From contig NZ_SOHH01000027.1 in assembly GCF_004403515.1 (NCBI RefSeq), positions 1-33,303 on the forward strand: a DNA stretch of 33,303 nt, read 5' to 3'. Within the stretch, counting starts at the first letter, position 1. The number at the start of each line of letters is the position of its first letter. The position numbers were made by a program, and so were the translations under genes. Positions 26,042-33,303 of this stretch are shown one piece after another. The stretch is from Cryobacterium fucosi (GTDB taxonomy: Bacteria > Actinomycetota > Actinomycetes > Actinomycetales > Microbacteriaceae). The notes under the pieces were generated by a model that saw only the letters and a list, made by a program, of their open reading frames with translations, had not been told where the DNA came from and searched no databases.

Positions 26042-27547
26042 ATGACTGCCGCGAACTCGGCCCCACCCCGGAGCGCGTCCGTCGACGCCAGGGGCTGGGG
26101 CTGGCGGCACGCCGGCCGCACGGACTGGGCGGTCGCCCGCCTCGACCTGCGAATCGACCCCGGTGAACGGGTGCTGCTGCTCGGCGCGTCCGGCGCGGGA
26201 AAGTCGACGCTGCTGCACGCCCTGGCCGGCGTGCTCGGCGGCGACGATGAGGGCGAGCAGCAGGGCAGGCTGCTGGTCAACGGCGCCGAGCCGGTCGCGG
26301 CCCGCGGGCAGGCCGGACTGCTTCTGCAGGATCCGGACTCGCAGGTCATCCTCGCCCGGGTCGGCGACGACGTCGCGTTCGGCTGCGAGAACCTCGGTGT
26401 GCCGCGTGAGGAGATTTGGCGCCGCGTGCACGAATGCCTCGCCATGGTCGGACTGAACGTGCCGCTGGGTCATCCCACGTCGGCGTTGTCCGGGGGCCAG
26501 AAACAACGCCTTGCCCTGGCCGGGGTTCTGGCGATGAGGCCGGGGTTGCTGCTGTTCGACGAGCCGACGGCCAACCTCGACCCCGACGGGGTGATCGAAG
26601 TGCGCGACGCAGTGGCGCGGGTGCTCGAGAACTCGGCGGCAACCTTCATCGTGATCGAGCACCGGGTGGCCATCTGGCAGGACCTGGTGAATCGGGTGAT
26701 CGTGCTCGATGCGGCCGGGGGAGTGCTGGCGGACGGCCGACCGGACGATGTGCTGGCGAGCCAGGGCGAGCGGCTCTCCGCCGCCGGGGTCTGGGTGCCC
26801 GGACGGGGTCACGGGATGCCGGCCCGGCGGGCCACCGCCCGCGACGGGGCGGACGGCATCCTGCTACGCGCGGATTCCCTCTCCATCGCGCGCACGAAGA
26901 ACGTCGTCGTCGCCGGCGATATCGACCTCACCGTGCGGGCCGGTTCCGCCCTCGCCGTGACCGGGCCGAACGGGTCGGGCAAGTCGACCCTGGCCCTCAC
27001 CCTCGCCGGGCTGTTGAAACCGTCGGGCGGACGACTGGAGGCGAGCGCCGACTTCGCCGACGGCGCGGCCGCCGCACCGATCGACTGGACCTCCCGCCAA
27101 CTACTGACCAGGGTCGGCACGGTCTTCCAGGACCCCGAGCACCAGTTCGTCGCCGGCACCGTGCGCGCCGAACTCGCGGTCGGCCCGCGTGCCCTCGGCC
27201 GGAGCGGGCCCGCCGTCGATGGGCGCGTCGACACCCTGCTGCAGAGGCTCAGACTCGACCACCTGGCGGATGCGAATCCGTTCACCCTGTCCGGCGGGGA
27301 GAAACGACGCCTGTCGGTCGGCACGGTGCTTGCAACCCAGCCCCGCCTGCTCGTCCTCGACGAACCGACCTTCGGCCAGGACTTCCGCACCTGGCGCGAG
27401 GTGGTGGCGCTGCTGCTGGAACTCATCGACGACGGAACCGGGGTGCTGGCTGTCTCCCATGACAGCGACTTCGTCGCGGCGGTGGCCGACCGGGACTACC
27501 GCCTGCCGAGCCCCGTCGCCGACCGGCAGCCGGTGACCCCCCGATGA
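26042..27547 (+). CDS. ykoD: ECF transporter ATPase, two fused domains (YkoD)
   Basis: This 501-residue protein has two ATP-binding cassettes in one chain, as in YkoD, and would energise YkoE/YkoC. Domain 1 has Walker A GASGAGKST (about 48-56), Q-loop LLQDPDSQ, signature LSGGQKQR and Walker B LLLFDEPTANLD. Domain 2 has Walker A GPNGSGKST (about 308-316), VFQDPEHQFV, LSGGEKRR and LLVLDEPTFGQD. The Q-loop phrase QDPxxQ is typical of ECF/cobalt-type ATPases. The last codons overlap the ykoC start (ATGA at 27544-27547), so the two are translationally coupled. Confidence 0.95.
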   Translation: MTAANSAPPRSASVDARGWGWRHAGRTDWAVARLDLRIDPGERVLLLGASGAGKSTLLHALAGVLGGDDEGEQQGRLLVNGAEPVAARGQAGLLLQDPDSQVILARVGDDVAFGCENLGVPREEIWRRVHECLAMVGLNVPLGHPTSALSGGQKQRLALAGVLAMRPGLLLFDEPTANLDPDGVIEVRDAVARVLENSAATFIVIEHRVAIWQDLVNRVIVLDAAGGVLADGRPDDVLASQGERLSAAGVWVPGRGHGMPARRATARDGADGILLRADSLSIARTKNVVVAGDIDLTVRAGSALAVTGPNGSGKSTLALTLAGLLKPSGGRLEASADFADGAAAAPIDWTSRQLLTRVGTVFQDPEHQFVAGTVRAELAVGPRALGRSGPAVDGRVDTLLQRLRLDHLADANPFTLSGGEKRRLSVGTVLATQPRLLVLDEPTFGQDFRTWREVVALLLELIDDGTGVLAVSHDSDFVAAVADRDYRLPSPVADRQPVTPR

Positions 27548-28326
27548 GCGTGCTCGCGGTGCCCGCGGGGAAGCAGGCGATCTTCCGGGTCAACCCGGTG
27601 GCGAAGCTGGCGGCGGCACTGCTCCTGGCCGGCGTGCTCATGCTCACGATCGACTGGGTGTCCGCCCTCGTCGCGCTCGCGTGCGAGCTTGTCCTGTTCT
27701 TCTGGGCCGGTCTGAGTGCACGGATGTTCCTGATCCGCACCCTGCCGGTCTGGCTGGCCGCGCCGATGGCCGGCCTGACCACCCTGCTCTACGGGCAGGC
27801 GGCCGGGCAGGTGTACTGGGCGTTCGGGCTCGTCCACGTGACGCAGGGGTCCAGCGAACTGGCCGTGGCCACGACCCTGCGGATACTGGCGATCGGCCTC
27901 CCGTCGGTGGTGTTGTTCGTCACGGTCGACCCGACAGACCTTGCCGACGGTCTCGCCCAGATCGTGCGGCTGCCGTCCCGGTTCGTGCTCGGCGGCCTGG
28001 CCGGCCTCAGGCTGGTCGGCCTGTTCATCGACGACTGGCGCGCCCTCGAACTGGCCAGGCGGGCCAGGGGAATCGGCGACGGCGGCGCCATCCGCCGGCT
28101 CGCCGGCCAGGCGTTCGCACTGCTGGTGTTGTCCATCCGGCGCGGGAGCAAACTGGCGACGGCCATGGAGGCCAGGGGCTTCGGTGCCCCGATCCGTCGC
28201 ACCTGGGCCAGGCCGTCCACGTTCGGCGGGCGGGAATATGCCCTGGTCGGCATGGGACTGCTCGTGGCGTTGCTGGCCGTCGTCGTCTCGGTCGCGACGG
28301 GCAACTGGAACTTTGTCCTCGCCTGA
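27544..28326 (+). CDS. ykoC: ECF transporter transmembrane coupling component YkoC
   Basis: This 260-residue T-component has membrane helices at the N-terminal half and at the end (LVGMGLLVALLAVVVSVATG). The cytoplasmic coupling region has the two Ala-Arg-Gly-type motifs (LARRARGIGD and AMEARGFGAPI), which dock on the ATPases. It completes the YkoEDC transporter. ATGA overlap with ykoD indicates a single operon under the TPP riboswitch. A kinase reading frame overlaps or closely follows its 3' end. Confidence 0.94.
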   Translation: MSVLAVPAGKQAIFRVNPVAKLAAALLLAGVLMLTIDWVSALVALACELVLFFWAGLSARMFLIRTLPVWLAAPMAGLTTLLYGQAAGQVYWAFGLVHVTQGSSELAVATTLRILAIGLPSVVLFVTVDPTDLADGLAQIVRLPSRFVLGGLAGLRLVGLFIDDWRALELARRARGIGDGGAIRRLAGQAFALLVLSIRRGSKLATAMEARGFGAPIRRTWARPSTFGGREYALVGMGLLVALLAVVVSVATGNWNFVLA

Positions 28327-28909
28327 CCCGGCCGGGCGCCCGTCAACGTTGCTCGGCCCGGTCCTCGCCGCGCTGGCCGGCGCCGGGTCCGCCCCTGTGG
28401 TGCTCATCGACGGGCCGAGCGGGGCAGGCAAGAGCACCCTGGCAGACCGGCTCGTGGCGGACTGGCCCGGTGAACCGAAGCCGGTCCTGGTGCGGCTCGA
28501 CGACATCTACCCTGGTTGGCAGGGTCTCGCCGCCGGCATTGACCACCTGACCCGGCACGTGCTCGCCCCGCGGGCCGGCGGCCTGCCCGCGGCCTGGCAG
28601 CGCTACGACTGGGCGAACACCCGGGCCGCCGAGTGGCATCCGGTTGATCCGGCACGCCCGCTCATCGTGGAGGGATGCGGCGCCCTCGCCGCCGCGCACC
28701 GCCCGTTCAGCGAGATCAGGATCTGGCTCGCCGCCGACGACGGCATCCGTAAGCGCCGCGCCCTGGCGCGGGACGGGGACGTGTTCCGCTCACACTGGGA
28801 CGAGTGGCAGGACGAGTGGGAGGCGTACCTGGGCCGGGACGACCCGGAGCGCGCCGCCACGATCCGGCTCAGCGGGACGACGGAGAATCACCCGCCTCGG
28901 TCTGCCTGA
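28313..28909 (+). CDS. P-loop kinase, uridine-kinase-like
   Basis: This protein of about 198 residues is an uncharacterised small-molecule or nucleoside kinase. It has Walker A GPSGAGKST followed by the phosphate-binding acceptor region RLDDIYPGW, the DWANTRAAEWHPVDP segment and VEGCGAL, and a C-terminal lid with IRKRRALARDGDVF. The start is uncertain: TTG 28313 (overlapping ykoC) or TTG 28349 are possible, and no ATG lies upstream of the Walker motif. If 28313 is used, it overlaps the ykoC stop by 14 nt and would be in the thiamine-controlled operon. The substrate is unknown. Confidence 0.75.
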   Translation: MSSPDPAGRPSTLLGPVLAALAGAGSAPVVLIDGPSGAGKSTLADRLVADWPGEPKPVLVRLDDIYPGWQGLAAGIDHLTRHVLAPRAGGLPAAWQRYDWANTRAAEWHPVDPARPLIVEGCGALAAAHRPFSEIRIWLAADDGIRKRRALARDGDVFRSHWDEWQDEWEAYLGRDDPERAATIRLSGTTENHPPRSA

Positions 28910-28926
28910 AACCGGTCGGCCCGGAC

Positions 28927-28932
28927 TAGGTT
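28927..28932 (+). promoter_or_regulatory. -10 hexamer of a possible leaderless promoter
   Basis: TAGGTT lies 6 nt before ATG 28939. The same gap holds GGAG, which could act as a Shine-Dalgarno site instead. Confidence 0.35.
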
Positions 28933-28938
28933 GGAGAC

Positions 28939-29199
28939 ATGGCCAGCCCCGAATCCCACAACGTCGTCTACACGGCGGAGTTCATCGACGGTCCCCTCGA
29001 GGGGCAGGTCGATTCACGCGTCCTCGTCCACGGCAAGCACGATTCCCGGATCAGCATGCTCGCCGCCGTCGAGGGCATCGAAGCCCTGTTCTGGTACGAC
29101 GAGGTCGACGAGCGCGACGTGCAGGGCCGCTTGCACGTGCGCTACCGGTTCGATGCCGGCGACAGCGACCCGTACCTGCCGACGGACGAACAGGACTGA
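28939..29199 (+). CDS. Hypothetical acidic protein
   Basis: This 86-residue acidic protein has sequence such as VVYTAEFIDGPLEGQVDSRV and ALFWYDEVDERDVQGRLHVR. It looks like a compact beta-rich cytoplasmic protein with no membrane segment or known catalytic motif. GGAGAC precedes the ATG at good spacing. I do not recognise the family; the ordinary composition and codon use suggest a real gene. It follows the kinase by 29 bp and may be read with it or from its own promoter. Confidence 0.7.
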   Translation: MASPESHNVVYTAEFIDGPLEGQVDSRVLVHGKHDSRISMLAAVEGIEALFWYDEVDERDVQGRLHVRYRFDAGDSDPYLPTDEQD

Positions 29200-29232
29200 C
29201 GGGGAGCACCTCCGCCCGCGTGGTCCTGCCCG

Positions 29233-30519
29233 CTAGCGGCGTTCCGCCAGCAGCGCGATGATCATCGGGACCGGGTTCAGCAGCCGCCAGCCCGGACCGG
29301 GGGCGCTGATCGTGCGGTCGAGCACGAGCGGCGCCGAGACCGGGGTGCCTGCGGCTTCGACCGACACCCGGCCGATGGTGCGCCCCGCCCGCCCTGTCGA
29401 GAAGGTGTCCAGGGTGACCGTGGCCGCACCGGGGGCCTGGGCCTGCCAGCCGAACCGGGTCTTCGACGCGCGCACGGTTCCGGCCGAGGTGGCGCCCCAC
29501 GGGGTGCTGAACCGCACGTAGGCGTCGCCCTTGGCCAGCACCGGAAGCTCGCTGACGCCGGCGCGGGCGCTCGCCATCAGCGCGGTGAGATCCGTCGTCA
29601 GGGTGTCGTAGTCGGGTTCGCCGATCACCGCACCCGAGAAGGTGAAGACCGAGTCGGCACTGCCGACCCGGGCGGTGAAGAGGAAGCACACTCCGGCGGC
29701 ATCCGTGTAGCTCCGGGAAATGCCGGTGATGCCCTCATCGGGCAGATAGGCGGTGGTGTTGTCAACGCCGCGCTGGCCGACCAGGGCCGACGCGGGCTGC
29801 GAGAGAAGCTCCGCGATGACCGGGTCGGCCGCGGCCATCCCGGCCAGACGGGCGAGATCGGTGGCCGTGCCGGCGCTCGCGTCGTGGAGCCCGGTGGCGT
29901 CGGCGACCGTGGTTCCGGCGAGGCCATTCGCGGCGAGCCAGGTGTTGGCCGCCTCGACGTAGGCGTCGATGGAGCCGAAGGCCCAACGCGCGAGGGTGTC
30001 GGCGTGGTTGTTGCTGGAGCCGAGGACCATGGCCTGGAGCAATTCGGTCTCCGTCCACAATTCGCCGGGGAAGACGACGACGGTGCGGGCACCGGAGTTG
30101 CCGTAGTCGATGTAGTCCTGGTAATCGGCGGTGGTGATCGGGATTTTCGGACCCTGCGTGCCGACCTCGAGGGGCTTCGCGTCGAGGACCACCAGTGCGG
30201 TCACGATCTTCGCGGCCGACGCCATCGGCAGTGCGTCGGCGCTGCCGCCCACGGCGATGGGCGCTGTCCCGGCTATCGCCGAGGCATCCGGGGTGGTCGC
30301 GCCGGGAGCTGGGGTGTCGAGGGCGACGACGGCACTGCCGCCCTGAGTGGGCAGCACGGGCGGGAACGGGCTGGCATCGTCGATCGCGGGGGTCACCCGG
30401 GTGGCGGTCGCGGCCGGGAGCGGGCCGAGGAGGGTTGCCGGGCCGTACACGCCGATCAGCAGGATCGCGAGAGCGCCGACCGTGATGCCGATGAAGCGGC
30501 CGGGCCGGAATCTGTTCAT
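29233..30519 (-). CDS. D-alanyl-D-alanine carboxypeptidase-like (SxxK) protein lacking KTG
   Basis: This 428-residue protein has an N-terminal membrane segment (residues about 10-32, ITVGALAILLIGVYGPATLL) and a periplasmic/extracytoplasmic penicillin-binding fold of the DacC/PBP5 type. The nucleophile motif SxxK is SAAK (Ser101, Lys104), and SxN is S-N-N at 169-171. The third conserved motif, KTG, reads SRS (268-270) in the context GISRSYTDAAG, which aligns with GLKTGHTDKAG of PBP5. Loss of KTG should strongly reduce DD-peptidase activity, so it may be a regulator, a binding protein or an enzyme with altered chemistry. TAGCCT lies 6 nt before the ATG, suggesting a leaderless mRNA. Confidence 0.85.
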   Translation of the reverse strand: MNRFRPGRFIGITVGALAILLIGVYGPATLLGPLPAATATRVTPAIDDASPFPPVLPTQGGSAVVALDTPAPGATTPDASAIAGTAPIAVGGSADALPMASAAKIVTALVVLDAKPLEVGTQGPKIPITTADYQDYIDYGNSGARTVVVFPGELWTETELLQAMVLGSSNNHADTLARWAFGSIDAYVEAANTWLAANGLAGTTVADATGLHDASAGTATDLARLAGMAAADPVIAELLSQPASALVGQRGVDNTTAYLPDEGITGISRSYTDAAGVCFLFTARVGSADSVFTFSGAVIGEPDYDTLTTDLTALMASARAGVSELPVLAKGDAYVRFSTPWGATSAGTVRASKTRFGWQAQAPGAATVTLDTFSTGRAGRTIGRVSVEAAGTPVSAPLVLDRTISAPGPGWRLLNPVPMIIALLAERR

Positions 30520-30525
30520 GGGTTC

Positions 30526-30531
30526 AGGCTA
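30526..30531 (-). promoter_or_regulatory. -10 hexamer of a likely leaderless promoter
   Basis: TAGCCT on the minus strand is 6 nt (GAACCC) from ATG 30519 of the carboxypeptidase-like gene. Confidence 0.4.
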
Positions 30532-30542
30532 GCAAGCGCGGG

Positions 30543-30893
30543 TCATCCCCAGCCGAGGTCGTGCAGCCTGTCGTCGTCGATGCCGTAGAAGTGTGCGATC
30601 TCATGCACGAGGGTGATGTGGACCTGATCGCGCAGGTCCTCCAGATCGGCGCACAGCTCGAGGAGCGGTTCACGGAACACCACGATGCGATCGGGCATCT
30701 CGCCGAATCCGTACTGGCCGCGCTCGGTCAGCGCCACGCCATCGTAGAGACCCAGGGTGTCGAGCTCGCCGCTCTCCGGGCGGTCCTCGACCACGAAGAT
30801 CACATTGTCGAGGCCGTCGACCATGTCGTCGGGGAGGAGATCGAGCTCGTCGATGACCAGGCGCTCGAACTCCTCGTGACCCAGCTGCAGCAT
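30543..30893 (-). CDS. Minimal zincin metallopeptidase family protein
   Basis: This 116-residue protein belongs to the DUF1025/minimal-zincin family. The zinc-binding HExxH is in VHEIAHFYGIDDDRL, with the downstream HDLGWG end that is typical of the family. It has no signal peptide, so it acts in the cytoplasm if it is active. The substrate and role are unknown. It lies 38 bp downstream of the amino-acid-binding lipoprotein gene and 23 bp upstream of the carboxypeptidase-like gene, all on the minus strand, and may share transcription with them. No clear Shine-Dalgarno site is present before ATG 30893. Confidence 0.88.
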   Translation of the reverse strand: MLQLGHEEFERLVIDELDLLPDDMVDGLDNVIFVVEDRPESGELDTLGLYDGVALTERGQYGFGEMPDRIVVFREPLLELCADLEDLRDQVHITLVHEIAHFYGIDDDRLHDLGWG

Positions 30894-30931
30894 CCGTTCA
30901 GCATCTCACGCCGGTGGGTGACCCGGATGTC

Positions 30932-31831
30932 TCAGCCGTTCGCCGCGGCGTTGATCGTGATCTTGTCGAGCCCGCCGTCGGCAACGCCCCACTTGTCGAG
31001 GATCGCTGCGTAGGAACCGTCATCGACCATCGATTGCAGGGCGGCCTGCACGGCCTTGGCCAATGGTGACCCCTTGGCGACGGCCAAGCCATAGGGCGAG
31101 ACATCGAACGTCTTCCCGGCAGTCTGCAGTTTGCCGCCGGTGCGGGAGATCGCGTAGAGGGTAACCGGCGAGTCGGCGCTGAACGCGTCGGCCTGGCCGA
31201 GGATGGCGGCGTTTGTCGCGGCGTCCTGGGTGTCGAACTTGAGTTTGGTGATCGGCGGCTTCCCGGCCGCGACGCAGGCATCGCTCTTCGCAGGGATCTC
31301 ATCGGTGTCTTCGTAGGTGGTGGCCTGCACGGCAACAGTCAGCCCACAGGCGTTCTCGGGGTCGACGGACTTTCCCTTGGTCGATGCCCACTGGATGCCC
31401 GCCGTGTAGTAGTTGACGAAGTCGACCTGCTCTTCGCGTTTGACGTTGTCGGTGAACGAGGACTCACCGATGTGCATCTTGCCGCCGATAATGTTCGGGA
31501 TGATGGTGTCGAAGTTGGCGACCTTGTATGCGGCGGTGAGGCCGAGCTTCGCGGCGATGGCATCGGTCAGTTCAATGCCCCAGCCGATCGGGTTGCCGGA
31601 GTCGTCCTTGAACTCGTTGGGGGAGTAGTTCGGACTCGTGCCGATTATGAGGGTGCCGGATGCGGTGATCTCCTGCGGCAGCAAGGCGGCGGCCTTGTCA
31701 TCCTTAGCCACGACGGTGTCGGTCGCGGTCTCGGTGGAGCTGCCCGGCGAACCGGCGGAATTGTTGACGCAACCGGTCAAGAGCAGCGCAGCCAGGGCCG
31801 CGACTGCGGGGACTGCATAGCGCACGCGCAT
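30932..31831 (-). CDS. Amino-acid ABC transporter substrate-binding lipoprotein
   Basis: This 299-residue protein is exported and lipid-anchored: the signal peptide (MRVRYAVPAVAALAALLLTG) ends at the lipobox LLTG|C (Cys21). The mature part is a type-II (SBP_bac_3) periplasmic-binding fold of the polar amino-acid family, with LIIGTSPNYSPNEF, GWGIELTDAIAAKLGL and MHIGESSFTDNVKREEQVDF. AAGGAG precedes ATG 31831, fixing the start; the frame extends upstream without similarity. No permease or ATPase gene is in the window, so it is an orphan here and the ligand is unknown. Confidence 0.92.
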   Translation of the reverse strand: MRVRYAVPAVAALAALLLTGCVNNSAGSPGSSTETATDTVVAKDDKAAALLPQEITASGTLIIGTSPNYSPNEFKDDSGNPIGWGIELTDAIAAKLGLTAAYKVANFDTIIPNIIGGKMHIGESSFTDNVKREEQVDFVNYYTAGIQWASTKGKSVDPENACGLTVAVQATTYEDTDEIPAKSDACVAAGKPPITKLKFDTQDAATNAAILGQADAFSADSPVTLYAISRTGGKLQTAGKTFDVSPYGLAVAKGSPLAKAVQAALQSMVDDGSYAAILDKWGVADGGLDKITINAAANG

Positions 31832-32052
31832 GGAGACTCCTTCGTCTGTTTTCCCCCACCCGTCGAGTTTGCGGCGCGGAGCCGGAACGGAAGGATTCAA
31901 CCGGAGTCTACGAGCCCAGCTGAGAGGGAGCGCTGCGGGAGGCCACAGCGCCGGGAATGGCAACCGGATCGTGATGGAGGCCGGTCGGAATCCCCGACAG
32001 CCCGTGTTCTGGCCGCTCTCCGGTCGGCACGGTTGCCCGAGGCTTAAACGCA

Positions 32053-32077
32053 GAAGCTCCACCCGAGGTGGAGCTTC
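32053..32077 (-). terminator. Terminator hairpin after tRNA-His
   Basis: GAAGCTCCACC (32053-32063) and GGTGGAGCTTC (32067-32077) are perfect 11-bp complements with a 3-nt loop. It lies just beyond the tRNA 3' end in the direction of transcription. The T content downstream is weak. Confidence 0.75.
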
Positions 32078-32086
32078 GTACGACAT

Positions 32087-32162
32087 TGGGGTGACTGACG
32101 GGGCTTGAACCCGCGACCTTCCGGACCACAACCGGACGCTCTACCAACTGAGCTACAACCAC
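32087..32162 (-). tRNA. tRNA-His(GTG)
   Basis: The minus strand folds as a tRNA. The acceptor strands GTGGTTG and CAGTCAC pair with two wobbles, the D-arm is GCTCAGTTGGTAGAGC, and the anticodon loop TTGTGGT has anticodon GTG in a perfect 5-bp stem (TCCGG/CCGGA). The T-arm is CGGGTTCAAGCCCCG. C73 and an encoded CCA (32087-32089) are present. The base before G1 (32163) is G, the G-1 that pairs with C73 and identifies tRNA-His. Confidence 0.96.
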
Positions 32163-32167
32163 CATGC

Positions 32168-32198
32168 GTTGCGCTTCTCCCGAAGAAGCAGCGGCAAC
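32168..32198 (-). terminator. Imperfect hairpin between oligoribonuclease and tRNA-His
   Basis: GTTGC (32168-32172) pairs with GCAAC (32194-32198), and GCTTCT (32173-32178) pairs with AGAAGC (32184-32189). The loop is 5 nt and four bases bulge on one side. It follows the oligoribonuclease stop on the minus strand and may end that transcript or act as a processing site. Confidence 0.35.
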
Positions 32199-32210
32199 TC
32201 AAGAATTCTA

Positions 32211-32831
32211 TTACACGTTTGGGCTAAAAGTGGACACGGCTTCGGCGGCGCGCGACTTCGCCTGGTCGCTGGTGGGCCCGGGGTCGGTCACGAAGACCGT
32301 CTGGCGGTAGTAGGCGAGCTCGCGGATGGACTCCAGGATGTCGGCCAGGGCGCGGTGTCCGCCATCCTTCGCAGGAGCGTTGAAGTAGACCCGCGGGTAC
32401 CAGCGGCGGGCGAGTTCCTTGATCGAGGACACGTCGACGTTGCGGTAGTGCAGCTGGTTGTCCAGGCGCGGCATGTACCTGGAGAGGAAGGCCCGGTCGG
32501 TGCCGATCGAATTGCCGGCCAGCGGGGCCTTCTGATCGGCCGGAATGAACTTGAGCACGTACTCGAGAACCTCGAATTCGGCCTCCGCCGCGCTGACCCC
32601 GTTGGGGATCTCGGTGATCAGCCCCGAGGAGGTGTGCATGTCCCTCACGAAGTCGCCCATGTTGGCAAGGGCCGAGTCGTTCGGCTTGATCACGATGTCG
32701 AGGCCGGGGTCGATGATGTTGAGGTCGTAGTCGGTGATCACGACCGCGATTTCCACGAGTTCGTCCGAATCCAGGTCCAAACCGGTCATTTCACAGTCAA
32801 TCCAAACCAACCGGTCACTACTTTTTGTCAT
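32211..32831 (-). CDS. orn: Oligoribonuclease
   Basis: This 206-residue 3'-5' exoribonuclease of the DEDDh family removes the last di- to oligoribonucleotides in RNA turnover and degrades pGpG-type dinucleotides. Catalytic residues are visible in [10 protein letters not shown] (Asp12, Glu14), [11 protein letters not shown] (Asp), and HRALADI (His and Asp). The length and order match E. coli Orn (181) with a C-terminal extension of about 25 residues. ATG 32831 has no Shine-Dalgarno site, but TAGACT lies exactly 6 nt upstream, implying a leaderless mRNA. Confidence 0.96.
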   Translation of the reverse strand: MTKSSDRLVWIDCEMTGLDLDSDELVEIAVVITDYDLNIIDPGLDIVIKPNDSALANMGDFVRDMHTSSGLITEIPNGVSAAEAEFEVLEYVLKFIPADQKAPLAGNSIGTDRAFLSRYMPRLDNQLHYRNVDVSSIKELARRWYPRVYFNAPAKDGGHRALADILESIRELAYYRQTVFVTDPGPTSDQAKSRAAEAVSTFSPNV

Positions 32832-32837
32832 GTGCCG

Positions 32838-32843
32838 AGTCTA
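32838..32843 (-). promoter_or_regulatory. -10 hexamer of a likely leaderless orn promoter
   Basis: TAGACT on the minus strand is separated by CGGCAC (6 nt) from ATG 32831. No Shine-Dalgarno site is possible in so short a gap. Confidence 0.5.
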
Positions 32844-32957
32844 GCGGCGGCCACCGACCGCCCCTCGGAGAGCGACCCGGCCCCGACCTAGACTGGTTCC
32901 GGCACCGTCGACGGCACGGATGCGTTGCCTCGACACCGTCTGGAAGGGAACCCGCTG

Positions 32958-33218
32958 ATGGAACTGACCTATTTTTCTTCCGCGTTCTGTGAGCCGTGCC
33001 GGCAGACCAGGGCGGTGCTTACCGAGGTGGAGCGCCTGGTTCCCCAGGCACGGGTGCGCGAACTGGACGTGGCCAGGGACACCGCGGAGGCCGAGGCCAG
33101 CGGTATCCGGATCACGCCGACGGTCATCGTCCATGACGCCGCCGGTGCGGAGGTGTTCCGGGCGACCGGCGTGCCCACCGTCTCCCAGGTGCTCGTTGCG
33201 ATCGCGAAGGCCCTGTGA
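32958..33218 (+). CDS. Thioredoxin-like/glutaredoxin-like small protein
   Basis: This 86-residue cytoplasmic thiol-redox protein has the active site FCEPCR (Cys at positions about 11 and 14 of SSAFCEPC) after a beta strand ELTYF. The cis-Pro motif is ITPTVIV. It is shorter than typical thioredoxin (about 105) and close to minimal glutaredoxin/thioredoxin-like folds. GGAAGGGA (32942-32949) precedes ATG 32958 by 8 nt. It is divergent from orn. The partner is unknown; thiol-disulfide exchange is inferred from the CxxC. Confidence 0.85.
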   Translation: MELTYFSSAFCEPCRQTRAVLTEVERLVPQARVRELDVARDTAEAEASGIRITPTVIVHDAAGAEVFRATGVPTVSQVLVAIAKAL

Positions 33219-33262
33219 CCAACCCGACGGGTCGTCTGCTGTATCGTTGAACCGCTTTCCCT

Positions 33263-33303
33263 GCCCCCGTAGCTCAGTGGATAGAGCAGCGGCCTTCTAA
33301 TCC
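33263..33303 (+). tRNA. tRNA-Arg(TCT), 5' part, cut by the window end
   Basis: The acceptor 5' strand GCCCCCG, D-arm AGCTCAGTGGATAGAGCA and anticodon loop CTTCTAA (anticodon TCT) match tRNA-Arg. The T-arm and 3' end lie beyond the window. Confidence 0.85.

Noticed and set aside
31919-31931. CTGAGAGGGAG, a possible second TPP riboswitch
   Set aside because: Only the first box is present. The second conserved strand is missing, and the orientation is opposite to the nearest gene.

Overview
The window is GC-rich (roughly two thirds G+C) chromosomal DNA of an actinobacterium. The protein families, the SOS box of the TCGAAC-N4-GTTCGA type, a maltokinase, the DUF6504–DnaE2 pair and the dispersed CTCGAC-rich repeat together suggest the family Microbacteriaceae (Cryobacterium/Leifsonia-like). 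The genus is a guess from pattern memory, not from a search.

Layout. Positions 1-300 hold a 32-bp tandem repeat array, then a probable small membrane protein and an acyl-CoA synthetase. A long nested hairpin separates this from a convergent maltokinase gene. Next is a catabolic divergon: an MFS transporter and a GntR/FCD regulator on the minus strand facing a GlcD-type FAD oxidase (lactate/glycolate class). Then come pflB and pflA (pyruvate formate-lyase and its radical SAM activase), preceded by a 37-codon leader ORF that overlaps the pflB start and followed by a strong terminator. A broken small gene and a bifunctional penicillin-binding protein follow. On the minus strand, DUF6504 and dnaE2 overlap and sit under a perfect LexA box, but imuA/imuB are not adjacent. 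A YqhA-like membrane protein with a SHOCT tail, a hairpin-rich stretch and the decayed remains of azlCD come next, then an ABC-F ATPase, a mycothiol-dependent-isomerase-fold protein, DNA polymerase IV, a GerW-like protein and NhaA. A TPP riboswitch then leads into ykoE-ykoD-ykoC (an ECF-type uptake system for the thiamine pyrimidine precursor) and an overlapping P-loop kinase. The right end carries a small hypothetical gene, a D-Ala-D-Ala carboxypeptidase relative that lacks the KTG motif, a minimal zincin, an orphan amino-acid-binding lipoprotein, tRNA-His, oligoribonuclease, a thioredoxin-like protein and the 5' part of tRNA-Arg.

How genes work together. The clearest functional units are pflB/pflA, the TPP-controlled ykoEDC operon, the SOS-controlled DUF6504-dnaE2 mutagenesis pair, and the regulator/transporter/oxidase divergon. 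Eight genes have a TANNNT hexamer exactly 6 nt before the start codon, which suggests leaderless transcripts are common here.

I did not find a clearly new multi-gene system. The most unusual items are the coupled leader ORF before pflB, the SOS-boxed DnaE2 pair without ImuB and with a pentapeptide repeat in its PHP domain, the KTG-less carboxypeptidase homologue, and two loci (DUF6855-like and azlCD) that seem to have lost internal segments.
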